64,000 bases of DNA from Opisthocomus hoazin (lineage: Eukaryota; Chordata; Aves; Opisthocomiformes; Opisthocomidae). Below, piece after piece: positions 34,201 through 46,200 of this stretch (positions are counted from its first letter, which is position 1; the number at the start of each line of letters is the position of its first letter). Below the pieces are notes generated by a model, which was given only the letters and a program-made list of their open reading frames with translations, ran no database searches and was not told the DNA's origin. The position numbers and the translations under genes are program-made. The DNA lies in NCBI RefSeq assembly GCF_030867145.1, contig NC_134415.1:71143300-71207299 (forward strand), written 5' to 3'.

Positions 34201-37200
34201 GACAGGCAAAGTATCATCATCATCTTCTTCATAGTAACTGCAAACACTCTTTCGTCGTTTTGCTTCTTCCACAGTAATGATCTGAGGCAAGAGAACAAGC
34301 GTCCAAACTAAAGCACAGCTCTTACACTGTCAATCCTCTGTTGAAACAAATTAATTTAAACCAACATACTCCTCAGCTGTCACACTGTGCACGTGGAGCA
34401 AAACCACTTACGGGATGGTTATACCAAGCACGGGCAGCCTTAACCAAATGGGGAAATTCTTAACTCGTAAGGTGTCTTTGAGGCAGCACAGCCAGAATTT
34501 CTCTGCGCCCCAGTGACCTCCCACAGCTGTAGAGTCCTTTGGGATTAATAAACATTGAGGTAACCAGGTGACATCATCTGGTCGGTCTCAGACATAGCTG
34601 GTCCCAAGTCAGAAGGCTGAAGTGCACCTACTTCTTCCGAGGCACACGACATGCATCTGGACTAGATGTCTTGTGGGAGTCTAAATGAGGACGATGCAGA
34701 AGCATCTTTGCTTTCTTTTGTGCAACTAGTTCAGTACATTAATTATTTTCACAAGTGCTATTGCATGAGAATATGAAAAAGTTTAAAATTTCACTTCTCC
34801 TTTTTGTTAAAGCAGCAGCTTTTCCCTGCTTTTCTTTAGTGACTCAGACATGGTTTTGTGGATACAAACTGAAACAGAATGAATATAGCAAAGAAGTAAA
34901 AATGTAAATCAACTTGAACAGGTATTTCAAAGTTCTGTCTTGTAGGAAATGTACTGAGTAAGATTTTGAGCATCCAGTTTACGTAAATTCTTGAAAATAC
35001 TGATTCTGAGAGTCAAGGTCTTTATAAACCACATTCTTAGTTGAAAATTAACAAACAGCTTTTTAGAAACTTCTATTTATACCTTTGCTTAAGACTTTTT
35101 ATAAAGAGAGCACACTGTAATATTTTAAAATGTGATTCCATATAAATATTTCTAGCATCAGGTTTTAATTTAAATACTTATAAAATGAAGCAGAGCCTCC
35201 TCTCCAGCAACTACTGGTAAGCTGCACTACCTTTTCCCATAAAACTGGAAAAAAAAAAAAGAATGCAAGTCCATGCACTTAATGCTTGTCTATAAAAGGA
35301 CCCAGCAGCGCAGAAGGAGACAGTCTCTGAACCCCACGCAGCACGGGCAGCAGATGGGAGCCCGAACATGGCACGAGGCAGGAGCTCCTGGGCTGGCAGC
35401 ACCCATGGTGCCCGGAGCTCACTGTGGAGGGGAGGACACCCCCTCAACCCCTCGGCAGCCACAGCTCGGGTGTCCTGGGTCCCGACGAGCTGCTGCTGGG
35501 CTGCTTGGCCTCCTGGCTGGCAAAGGGCATCATCTGGCACAGCTGGAAAGCTGCTAACCCTTCGACGTGGCTCAGGGCACTCAGCGAGTGACTGGGGCCC
35601 CAGCTCCATGCAGCAGTGGGGGGCGAGCTGAAGCACATTGTGCCTGGTAGCAGGGCTTCAGCTGGGGCTCGGTGCCACCACGGCAAACAGGAAGAAACAG
35701 CAAGAGCTCAGAGATAGGGCTGATGAGAAAGAAAAGGGGAAGCAAGGAGGCCTAGCTACAAAACAACCAGGAAACCTTAAACTGCCTTCCTTCCGTGAGC
35801 ATATCACCAGAGGTCTTAACTTGGAGCAGGAACCTCAAGATGTGGCTGCACAGCAATGCTGCGCTGCTGCCGCAAACCTCCCTGCAAATGCAGCTTCCAA
35901 ACAACTTCCACGTTACACACGGACTCCTCCGCGCCTCCACGATCACTGCTTGGACTTGCAGAAGCTGTCAACAGTTGAGACCATTGCCAAGAGGCGCCTG
36001 GAGGTCCTACACACACCTGCCCCACAGGCGAGAAAGCAAACCCAGTGGACTGACTCCAGGTACAGATCTAACCACACCACAAAGCACAGAAGGAGCTTTT
36101 CATGAAGAGCACAGCTGGTGAGGAGTTCACTGTGGGCAGGACAAAGCCCTAACACCGTCAGCCACACCGAGCCTCTCTGGTGGGATGCGAGCAGCACGGC
36201 TGCGTTCACTGCAGCCGCCCCGGGCAGGGAGCTGAGCCCCGGGCAGGGCGCCCAGCCACCGGTGCTCCGGCACACACTGCAGCGTTAGGGAAGGAGGGCA
36301 GGAGCACAGGGCAAAATCCAGCCCACAGAGCTGACGTTGCGGCGTGCCGCCGGTACCCAGGCAGTACGGGTGCATTCCTGCTGGCGACACTGGAAGAGCT
36401 GCACAGCCGCATCCTGCCCCTCCAGCCCAGGCTCCGTGGGATCTAGTACTGGCTCTTCCGAGACTGGAGGGAATCCTGTGCTGGAAAATTTTTCATATGG
36501 CCAATTTCAGGGAAGGTTTGCACTGCAAAATTTAGATAAGTTTTTAAAAAAACAACAAATTGGTAAAGAAAAATGGTCTTTCTGCTTTTATTCTTGTTCT
36601 TTTTCAACCTTTCCACCTCCTGAATGCTTTTCCTTCCCCCCTCATTACCCAGGCCATTACTTTATTTTACTTTTTTTTTTTTAAACAAACACCTCTTTCA
36701 TTTTAAATCAAAAGTACTCAACTCCTCTTTTGAAGACTATTTTCTAATAACAGTCCTTCCCCCAGGAACACAGTAAATCAACCAGCAGCAGGTATCTGTA
36801 GCAAAATGCAACCAAACTCAGACACAGGCAACTACAGAAAACCTATTAACACAGCTGTAAGTTGCAAATCGACTCCAAAGGCAGACAAGCCTCCCTCTTC
36901 ACTGCGCAGATACCTACTCAGTCTGTAACTGAAGCGCACGTTTAAATGAAGTTCAGAGTCAACAACTGCAAACAGAGGGATCTGCAAGATCAGGTATTTA
37001 CAGACCACACGAAAGCAGAAACAAGACAAAAAAGAATCAACCACTACAGAAACTGGATCTACAAAATCTTTTAAACATTTTATGGGACCGAGAAAGCAAG
37101 CTACCTGGGGTGGAAATACCCTGATAAAATTCATCTGAGTCCAGAGCACATTTTTCGCTAGGACAGAAGTGCTGTATCAGATCCACACTGTTCAATCAGG

Positions 37201-37298
37201 GACACAGTTCAACATACCTCCACAAAAGGTTCCTCCTGGTCAGGTCTGGCACAGTAAATAATTCGAATATTCAAAGGCATTTGTTTCCCTTTCATCAT
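31088..37298 (-). CDS. NCOA7: NCOA7 short, TLDc-only isoform (about 220 aa)
   Basis: An alternative first exon at 37218-37298 (from ATG) splices in phase 0 to exon 34156-34281 and then 33537-33689, 32885-32980, 32137-32210 and 31088-31223. This gives 26 + 194 = 220 residues from the second ATG. The unique N-terminus begins [20 protein letters not shown] and ends EEPFVE. This resembles the N-terminus of the known human interferon-inducible short NCOA7 isoform of about 219 residues. That isoform binds V-ATPase and restricts endosomal entry of some enveloped viruses (established for mammals). A TATA-like box and an ISRE match lie just upstream here, supporting the same inducible promoter in this animal. 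Two ATGs are adjacent (37298 and 37295); the second aligns with the human start. Expression is inferred. Confidence 0.85.
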
Positions 37299-40200
37299 TT
37301 ACGATCTTATTTTGCAGTATCCACTACACTTCCCTGCTCTAGAGGCAAGAGCTCTCGCCCACATGCACAACAGACAGCTACTGCCCGTGGCACGCTGTGA
37401 TAAACTTGCTTATATGCTTCTCTACAATCACACTTTCTGTTTCCCCACAAGGGAGAGTGAAACTTTTGAAGTAATCATGCCCAAATTTGGACTTTCAATA
37501 GAGATTTCCTGGCAGACCTACTTGAAATTTGTAAAGCCTGAATATATTATGAATAAAAGACACACACCTTTAGAAGCCGTTTCCAGCTAATTGTTCTCCC
37601 AATATGTATTCAAATAAAACACTGGGACATAGGCTCCCAGTGTGGCCAGATCTCTTCCACCTCTGTTCTTCAGATCACTGGCCCTCCTCCTTCATTTTGG
37701 TTTTACGAAAATGGCATGCAAATGACAACTGAACAGTGAAATCTAGTGCAACATATGACTGCACTCAGATTTGAGCAAAACAAGGAATGAAGACTTTTTT
37801 TTCCCCACCTTGCAGTTCACAAAGCACCACCATTAAGAAACTACAGAACTTTAAAAATAAAAGCTATTTGGGGTTAGAGGTGATGTTGCTACATTTGAAA
37901 TGACAAGCCCCACTCCTGAGCTCCGCTTTGAACAGGACAACATTCTTTGAAGACAGAAATGCTTTAAAAAAAAAAAAAAAAAAAAAAGAGGGCAGTAGAA
38001 TTTTAAAAACAAGTTCATATTTAAGACAAATAATCAGATCACTTTCTAGATCACCATCAAGATATTTCCCACTTAGGGATTTGTCTGTTTTTTAATTTAT
38101 CCCACATTGTTAGCACAGCAAGTGCTTCAGCGTTCAGAAATATCATTAAAAAATGTGTGCAAGCTTATTTCCCTTAGAAACTAGGCTTTGTATGCACAAC
38201 AGACAGATAACAATCACAGGCATGCCAAGTAGTTAAAACAGATTGCAAAAGCCCCCACATGAAAAAGCCAAAGTCCGAGGAGAAAACTTATGCATTTTAC
38301 TACCAATATTCAAACAGTATTGCTGCGAGCATCTGAGAAGAAGGGTCTGGCACATCACCACATACCAATCCATTTCAACCAGCACACAGGAGTCTGTGGT
38401 GGTGTTTACAGGTACATACACATTTTTGGAGATTTTATTTGTAGCATATAAATACAATACTAATTTAGAAATACTGAAAACATACACCTGTATAGTTTTG
38501 CAAAAGGCTAACATCACATAACCAAAACATTTACACAACTTCTGCTGGTTGTACACCAGAGAGCTGCCAGTTGTTTGTCTGCTCTTTCCAGGGAGAGAAG
38601 CAAGGAGGACTGAAGGAATACGAGTACATTTGTGAGACAGATGCAAGAATCACAGAATCAGAGGTTCGAAAAAACCTCTAAGATCAAGTCCAACCATCTG
38701 CCCAACACCACCATGCCTACTAAACCATGTCCTGAAGTGCCACATCTACACGTTTTTTAAACACCTCCAGGGATGGTGACTCCATCACTTTCCTGGGCAG
38801 CCTGTTCCAATGCCTGACCACTCTCTCAGTAAAGAATTTTTTCCTAATATCTAATCTAAAACTGCCCTGATGCAACTTGAGGCCATTGCCTCTCGTCCTA
38901 TCACTAGTTACTTGGGAGAAGAGACCAACACCTGCCTCACTACAGCCTCCGTTCAGGTAGTTGTAGAGAGCAATAAGGTCCCCCCTCAGCCTCCTCTTCT
39001 CCAGACTAAACAGCCCCAGTTCCCTCAGCTGCTCCTCATAAGACTTGTTCTCTAGACCCTTCACCAGCCTTGTTGCCCTTCTCTGGACACACTCCAGCAC
39101 CTCAGTGTCCTTCTTGTAGTGAGGGGCCCAAAACTGAACACAGTACTCGAGGTGCGCCCTCACCAGTGCCGAGTACAGGGGCACGATCACCTCTCTGCTC
39201 CTGCTGGCCACACGATTCCTGACACAAGTCAGGATGCTGTTGGCCTTCTTGGCCACCTGGGCACACTGCTGGCTCCTGTTCAGCCGGCTGTTGACCAACA
39301 CCCCAAGGTCCTTTTCCGCCAGGCAGTTTTCCAGCCACTCCTCCTCAAGCCTGCAGCGTTGCATGGGGCTGTTGTGACCGAAGTGCAGGACCCAGCACTT
39401 GGCCCTGTTCAACCTCATACAGTTGGCCTCGGCCCATCGATGCAGCCTGTCCAGATCCCTCTGCAGAGCCTTCCTACCCTCGAGCAGATCGACACTCCCG
39501 CTCAGCTTGGTGTCATCTGCAACCTGACTGAGCAAGCACTCAATCCCCTCAACCAGATCATTGATAAAGATGTTAAACAAGCCTTCAGAAGACTTCTATA
39601 TGAAGCAGCAAGCGTTATAAAGAAACACCATAAAAATCATCAAAAGAGCAATTAACAGAAAATGCACACTTGATATGCTCAAGCTTCAATGTAAAGGCAG
39701 AAAGCACTCACCTCCCAGCTTTTAGTAGTGGGCTCGCTGAAGAAGTTGTCTATCATGTCAAGCTCCTCCTTTTCTACCACAACAAAACCTTGCTCTTTGG
39801 CATCTTTCCCATATATTTCTGGTGACCACTGAACAAAAAATGTATACAAGTGATCCACCCTGTAAGCAGAAGCAGAGGATACAACTGTTGTTTAGTGGCC
39901 CATGAACACAGCACTGTCACGTAGGACAGACATTTTGCCCAATGACACAGGAGGGACAACCACACAAGCAGGATACTCGTGTATGTCCACCCTCACATAC
40001 CACACAAGGCAATACCTCCCCTCCACCTGGCAGCCTGAAGCACTTCACGGCTTCTCCGCTTTCACTCCCCACAATACATTTGTCTCCCCCCTTTGCTATA
40101 CATACAGCCAAAGCGTCACAGCTTATCCAGTCCTGCACAATTCATACTAAGGAGTCAAACTGATTGGTTATTAAGTCATACTCACAAAAGTTAAGTCCAT

Positions 40201-43200
40201 AAAACCCCCCTCACTTTACTTAGTTTGATCTCCTGCATAAAACAAGCCATAAGAAATCACCAGTAAAGTCTACACCACACTTCTAGCTGCCCTCTAAAAG
40301 TTCTAAAGACTAACCATGAAACAATTTCATTCTGTTAGCATAATAAAAACAGGCAGTCGCTGATAGCTTTGCTAATGATCTAGAACCAGCAGTGTATGCA
40401 CTTCCGTAAATGTAGTCAGCTCTCAATCACTGTCTTTAAAGAGATGTTCTCTGACAACATCTGTAACAAACAGTGAAACAGTTTCTAAAGAAGGAATTTA
40501 TGTAGTATATTAAAATTAAAATGAACACATGCAATTTCAAACAGGAATACAATAGTGGACCCACTGTACAAGAAGCTGAATTGTCAACAAAAAACTCTAA
40601 CTGAAGAGGGCAGATAGAAAGATAGTAAGTACTTATGACACTGGATCTTTCTCCTATTATTCACGAGAAAGTTTTGTCCAGCAATTCCTTGATCAATACA
40701 AAACAAGAAAAATCTCAGAGATATTCAGACATTTTCCTCCTATATTTTAAGTTACTTGGATTTACATATACGCATACACAACATTAAAACACAATTTCAG
40801 CACTGTTGGATTTTGTTGGGGGTCCACTAGTGTAATTCCAGAGATTTTTCCAGCTGAGTCTACATTTTTTTTATTCTACACTCCTACCGGTGAGGGCTGG
40901 AGTCTGATGTTACAGAATCACAGAATCACAGAATAGTAGGGGTTGGAAGGGACCTCTGTGGGTCATCTAGTCCAACCCCCCTGCCGAAGCAGGGTCACCT
41001 ACAGCAGGCCGCACAGGACCCCGTCCAGGCGGGTCTTGAATATCTCCAGAGAAGATGTTGGTTCTGACCGCCTAAACTGACAGCCTTGACATTGTTGCCC
41101 ACTCGTGACATCTACACTAATTCACAAAGTGAGATATTTGCAGGGGTTTGACTCACTTTGGACGTAAGAAATTTGGATCCAATTTCTACCACCCTCAGCA
41201 AGTATAAAGGATTGACTTTGCTTCATTACAGAAATGTCCTCTTAATCATGAAAAAGGAACAAATTAGCATTGCTATCAGTTTTTTCTCTTCTCCTTTGAA
41301 CATTCACAAACGCGTCTGTGGTGCATGGCTAACAGATGGACTAGCAGAGTTTACAATTTTGCTATCAAGTAAGTACTGTACCTGTGAAACTTTTTTAATA
41401 TATACAACCAAATACAGTTTTAATGCAATTGTCTTAAACTTGTGAACAGCCAACACTAGTGCCTGAGGCATCAGCAGCCTGCCTTCACCAAGAACAAGTA
41501 AGGTAGCTAATGTTGATATCAAAGTGAAAATTTAACTGCTGTTCGCTCCTCTGCAGCAACACATACACAAAAGAGATCAAGGCAGTACCATGCAAACAAT
41601 CAGTCTTTGGGATACTTCTTGCCAATAACTGCCTAGAAAAAGCCAGGGCTCCCCCTTCTTTGTGAGAAGCCACATGATTGCTTACAAGTTTGCACAGACC
41701 TAAAACCAGCAAACTATGGAAGGCACTTCTACAAGCCGTATCATCTCGTTCTAGTCAAGATCTTTTCTTCTAACTGCAGAAGTTTTTGCACATCAATAGG
41801 TGCCACTCAGCACGCCCTATTCCTCTTCCTTGCTCACAGTGGCTTCAAAAAGAGCAGTATGATCATCTCTTTGGTAACTAATGTGAGTTTTAACTGAAAG
41901 AGACATTTAATTTGAGCACTATGTATTTTATGAGCAGTAGTCCTAGTCTGGAAAGCTAACCAAACCCCTACGAAAGAACAATAAAACTAGTGTTTGCTGC
42001 TGTCTGGCTAAGATCAGCTTGAAAGCACGTTCACGCAGGTGGGTGGAAGAGAGCAGCATACTCTCATCTCAGAATCACAGAACATATTTAGGTTGTAAGG
42101 CACCTCTGGAGACCATCTAGTCCAACCGCTGCTTATAGCAGAGCTAACTTCCAAGTCAGACGAGGTTGCACAGTCTTGTCCATTTGCACTTGTGAAAATC
42201 TCCAACAGAGATTCCACAGTCTCTCCATCCAACCTGTTCCATGCCCGGGTTTTTTCTCTTCTATCTAACCACAATTTCGCCCAATGTATGCAGCATGTGA
42301 TCTGAGTAGGGTCTGGTGCCATCCTACTTTTTTTTTTCTCTCTCTCCCCCCCCTCCCCCCCTTTTTTTTAACCACGTGTCCAAGAGCAACAGGGGAATAA
42401 CCACCACCCAAGCTGTTAGCTATGCTCTTCCTTACTCAGGCCAGCAAGAAGTGAAGCCTTCATTACTGCAAAGACATACTGCTGACATGTTGAGTTTGCT
42501 CTCAACTTCCCCAGCTCCTTTTCTGCAGAGCTACTCCCCAGACCGTACCATGGCAGGGGCTGCTGCACCTCAGGTGCACAACTTTGCATTTGTGTTTTCT
42601 GAACTTCCTGACGTTTCTGTCAGCCCATTCCTCCATGCTGAGGTCCCTCAGAACAGCAGCCCTGCCCTCCAGCGATTTGGCCTCATCCCCCAAAACAACA
42701 CAGGTGTGTTCTGTCCCAATGTCCATGCTGCTGTTGAAGGCATTAAAACTGTATCACAGAATCACAGAATGGTAGGGGTTGGAAGGGACCTCTGTGGGTC
42801 ATCTAGTCCAACCCTCCTGCCGAAGCAGAGTCACCTACAGCAGACATCAGTCCCCAAGGAATATCATTTGCAGCCAGCTGCCACTCAGACTAGCTATCAA
42901 CCCTTTGAGACCAATGGTCCAGTCAGTTTTTCACCCACCTGGTAGTCCACCTGCCTAGGTCACATCTCTCCAATTCGGCTATAAAGATACTATGGGAGAT
43001 TGTGTTGAAAGCCTTACTAAGGTCATGGTAAAACAATGATCCCTCACTCTCTCCTTGCTCACAAAGCTAGCCATCTCAAACAGAAAAGTTATCTGGTTGG
43101 TAGAAAAACAATTTGCCCTTGGTAACCTACGATTGCTGTTCCAGATCACTTCTTGCCCCCTACGTGCCTGGAAACGGTGTCTGTGCTTGCTTCATAATCT

Positions 43201-46200
43201 TCCCAGGGACTGAGGTAAAGCTGACTGCCCTGTACTCCCACAGATCCTCCTCGATTTTTCTGAAGATGGTTGCAGCAGTTGTCTTTCCAATTACTAAGGA
43301 CCTCTCCCAATGATCATAACCTTTCAAAGGATGATCGAAAGCAGCCTTACAATAACATCAAACAACCTCCTCAGTACACTCAGAATATTTCCTGTCAGGC
43401 CCCACGGACCTGTGTATGCTCAGTTTATTTAAGTAGTCCATAACTAAGTTTTCCTCTGCGTGGTTTATCTAAGTAGTCCATAACTAAGTTTTCCTCTACC
43501 GTGGACTGATGCTAAATAAATCCAGATGCTCCAGATTTAAGAAGCAGCAGCATAAAATGAGACATACTGGGTTCATTCTGAAAGGGGATGCAGAGCATCC
43601 CTTGTCTGTTAATAAAATTGTAACATTATGCTGTGGTGGTATTTCCAAGCTACCAAACCGAAAAAAATAGAAACAATTTTTAAACTGAAAAACCACTGCT
43701 TGAGGAACTCTCTTACAACCAACTAGACAGCTGTGAGAAAATCTATCCTAGAACTTGATAGCTGTTTTGGTGATCACACGCTTATGAGTGTGTTATGTGC
43801 TAACAGAGAAAAATCAATAAAACATAAAATACTTGGAAGGGAACAACTTCAGAAACCTGAAGTTAATCACTCCAGAAAGAAAATATTCAAAAAGGAAAAG
43901 TTGATAAAAATTTTTTTTTAATATAAAAAACCAAAACAACCTAGGAGACACAAATCAAAAATCAAAGATAGAACACTGATTAAAGATGGAACCACCCGCA
44001 GCTGTAGCCAGATTAAAAGGAAAGTGAATTCGCTTACAAATATGTTCACAGTAACAGACACAGAGAGGGCACAAAAACGCAAAAAGAGAAGTCTATAGTG
44101 AAGGATATAAACTCAGTAGGAAAGTACTTTTGGGGACTACAAAACATGACTTAAAGACTGTGACAGAAAAGTGAAAAAATGAGTGGAAGACAAAAGCTTG
44201 GTGGAGTATTATGCCACTGCATTGCTTAGTAAACTGGGCACAGCCAGCTGTGTGTGGGAATGCATCCCAACAGAGGTGCAGACACTGAGGAACAGAAAGC
44301 AGAGGCTGCGATTGCAGGATGGTACTTCACCCTTGGCAGCACGACCCTAGAGACCTGGGGTAACGGCTCTGAATTTTGGAGCAAGAGCTCCACGCCAGCA
44401 CCCTGCTGACAACACTTGGTGCGATCCTGGAACACACCAAGCAAGTAACATTCAGCAGAAGGAACGAGACTGTGTTTCAATTTGGTGTTTGATACTTTGG
44501 TGACCACTGCTGGAATACTCTGCCCATCTCTGGTGCACCATTCCCAAGTCACCTTCAAGCGCTGCAGTTGAGAGACGCAAAACTAACTGCTGTAGGGCAA
44601 GAGGCAGAGTTATTTAGCTTACAGGAGCAATACCCTGTGATAGCCTACATTAAGAGGAACTGAATCCTGGTAACAGAGATACAACCACAGCCAGAGACCA
44701 GAAGCTGGCAAAATTAAAGTAGGTGTATAGTGCACTGAAAAAGAGCAAGGGCAATTACCAATAAAACACACCAGACAACTTGTCAAGTTACAGTTGTTTC
44801 CTGAGGGGGAACCGTACATGATTTTTCTTCTAGAAGATATACTTTAATTTAGGAGGTCCCAGACAACATGATCACCAGCACCATTTCTGTCAATACGGCA
44901 ACAATATCTGACTTCTTTGAAGGCAGAGGCAAAACAGTTTTCTGTAAACATATGTCTTCAGGTCAGTCACATGTGGGATGGGGCTACTTCCAAATTGGTG
45001 TGTTTGGGTGGTAGGGGAGGGTTTGTGCATCCTGTGATACATGTTCAAAGGCTCTAAGTCCAACCACAGATCCTGGCCTAGAAACAGGAATTAATTCAGA
45101 GTAGTCCTATGACTTTGTTATAAACATGCCTACCAGATGATGATGATCCTTCATGAACCTTATGAGAGCTAAGGTATCGCAAGCCCTTATATGCTTATAT
45201 GAGCTTATATAAACTTATATGAGCCCTCATTATAAGACACTAAGCTATAGATACAAACAGGTTTTCATAGGTTTTATCTGTATAGTTTGATATCTCATGT
45301 AACAGGAGTCTAGGAGTACTCTATTTGTAGAGGGCTAATTCAAAAGGAATCTAAATCTAAGCTTCATGCTACCTATTCCATCCCATTAACAGGAGCATGG
45401 AAGAGTGATTCTCCAGCATCAGGACTATCTTAATCATCGTCCCTTCACACAAAGCCCTGCGTAAGTTCATGGAAGCATCACGTGGGTACTGACTCCAGCT
45501 AATTGTGCTGCAAGTGCTTCCAGATCTCAGCTTCAGCCATATTAACTGCAGGATGTTATGCACTAGATGCTAACAGGAGTCACAGCCAAGTAACATCTTG
45601 CTCTACAAAAGGAAACCCCACAGAAACAGTAACAAAAACCAAACCAAAACTCACCCAACTCCTGAAACCAACCAGTCAACAACAACAACAAAAAACCAAT
45701 AAAAATAAAAAAAAACTAACACACCAAAAAAATCCCCACAATGGGGCAGGAAGCTAAGACTGAAAAAGAGAAGCAAAGCTCAACCCCTGTTAACTTTTCC
45801 TCCTTGAAAGTCTGCCTGGTCTCAAAAAAGAAACTTCCAAAAAAGCAGATGCTCTCTCAGCAGCATGATCTCAGTGCCATGCCTTTTACATCAACATCAT
45901 TGCAAATTATACATTCATAAACCAAACCAGTCTGCCAAATTTATATGATAGATAATCAATGAGATTTACTTCTTGACTGAGGAACTCATCAATGCTAAAA
46001 TGAGGAAATTATTTGTTAGGACACATGTTTATAAACAAAGAAGTTCTGCATTACTGTATCTATCTTGGTGCAAAGCATTCTCCTCTGGAAGACCTTGAGG
46101 AAATCTGTGACATAATTACTGACCTACTACTATTCACTAGGGTGTAAAATCTACATACATTTAAACATAAATTCACGTAGTAAGAACACGCACAGACTTA

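Larger units (their letters stand above)
42070..43420 (-). mobile_element. Old, diverged CR1 LINE 3' half (minus), interrupted by a younger CR1
   Basis: The degraded 3' tail CAGAATCACAGAACATATTT is at 42070. CR1-like blocks follow in order on plus: CATGGCAGGGGCTGCTGCAC, CAGCCCATTCCTCCATGCTG, GAGATTGTGTTGAAAGCCTT, CTTCCCAGGGACTGAGGTAA. They correspond to antisense ORF2. Multiple frameshifts and a pyrimidine tract at 42329-42370 break it. The remnant frame at 42502-42726 (minus) keeps a reverse-transcriptase C-terminal pattern. A younger CR1 lies inside it at 42754-42844. Confidence 0.75.

Noticed and set aside
35638-36105. 155-codon plus-strand frame as a gene
   Set aside because: No domain recognised and equally long overlapping frames on minus. 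Kept only as a low-interest GC-rich block.
42316-42945. 209-codon plus-strand frame
   Set aside because: Antisense to two overlapping CR1 elements.
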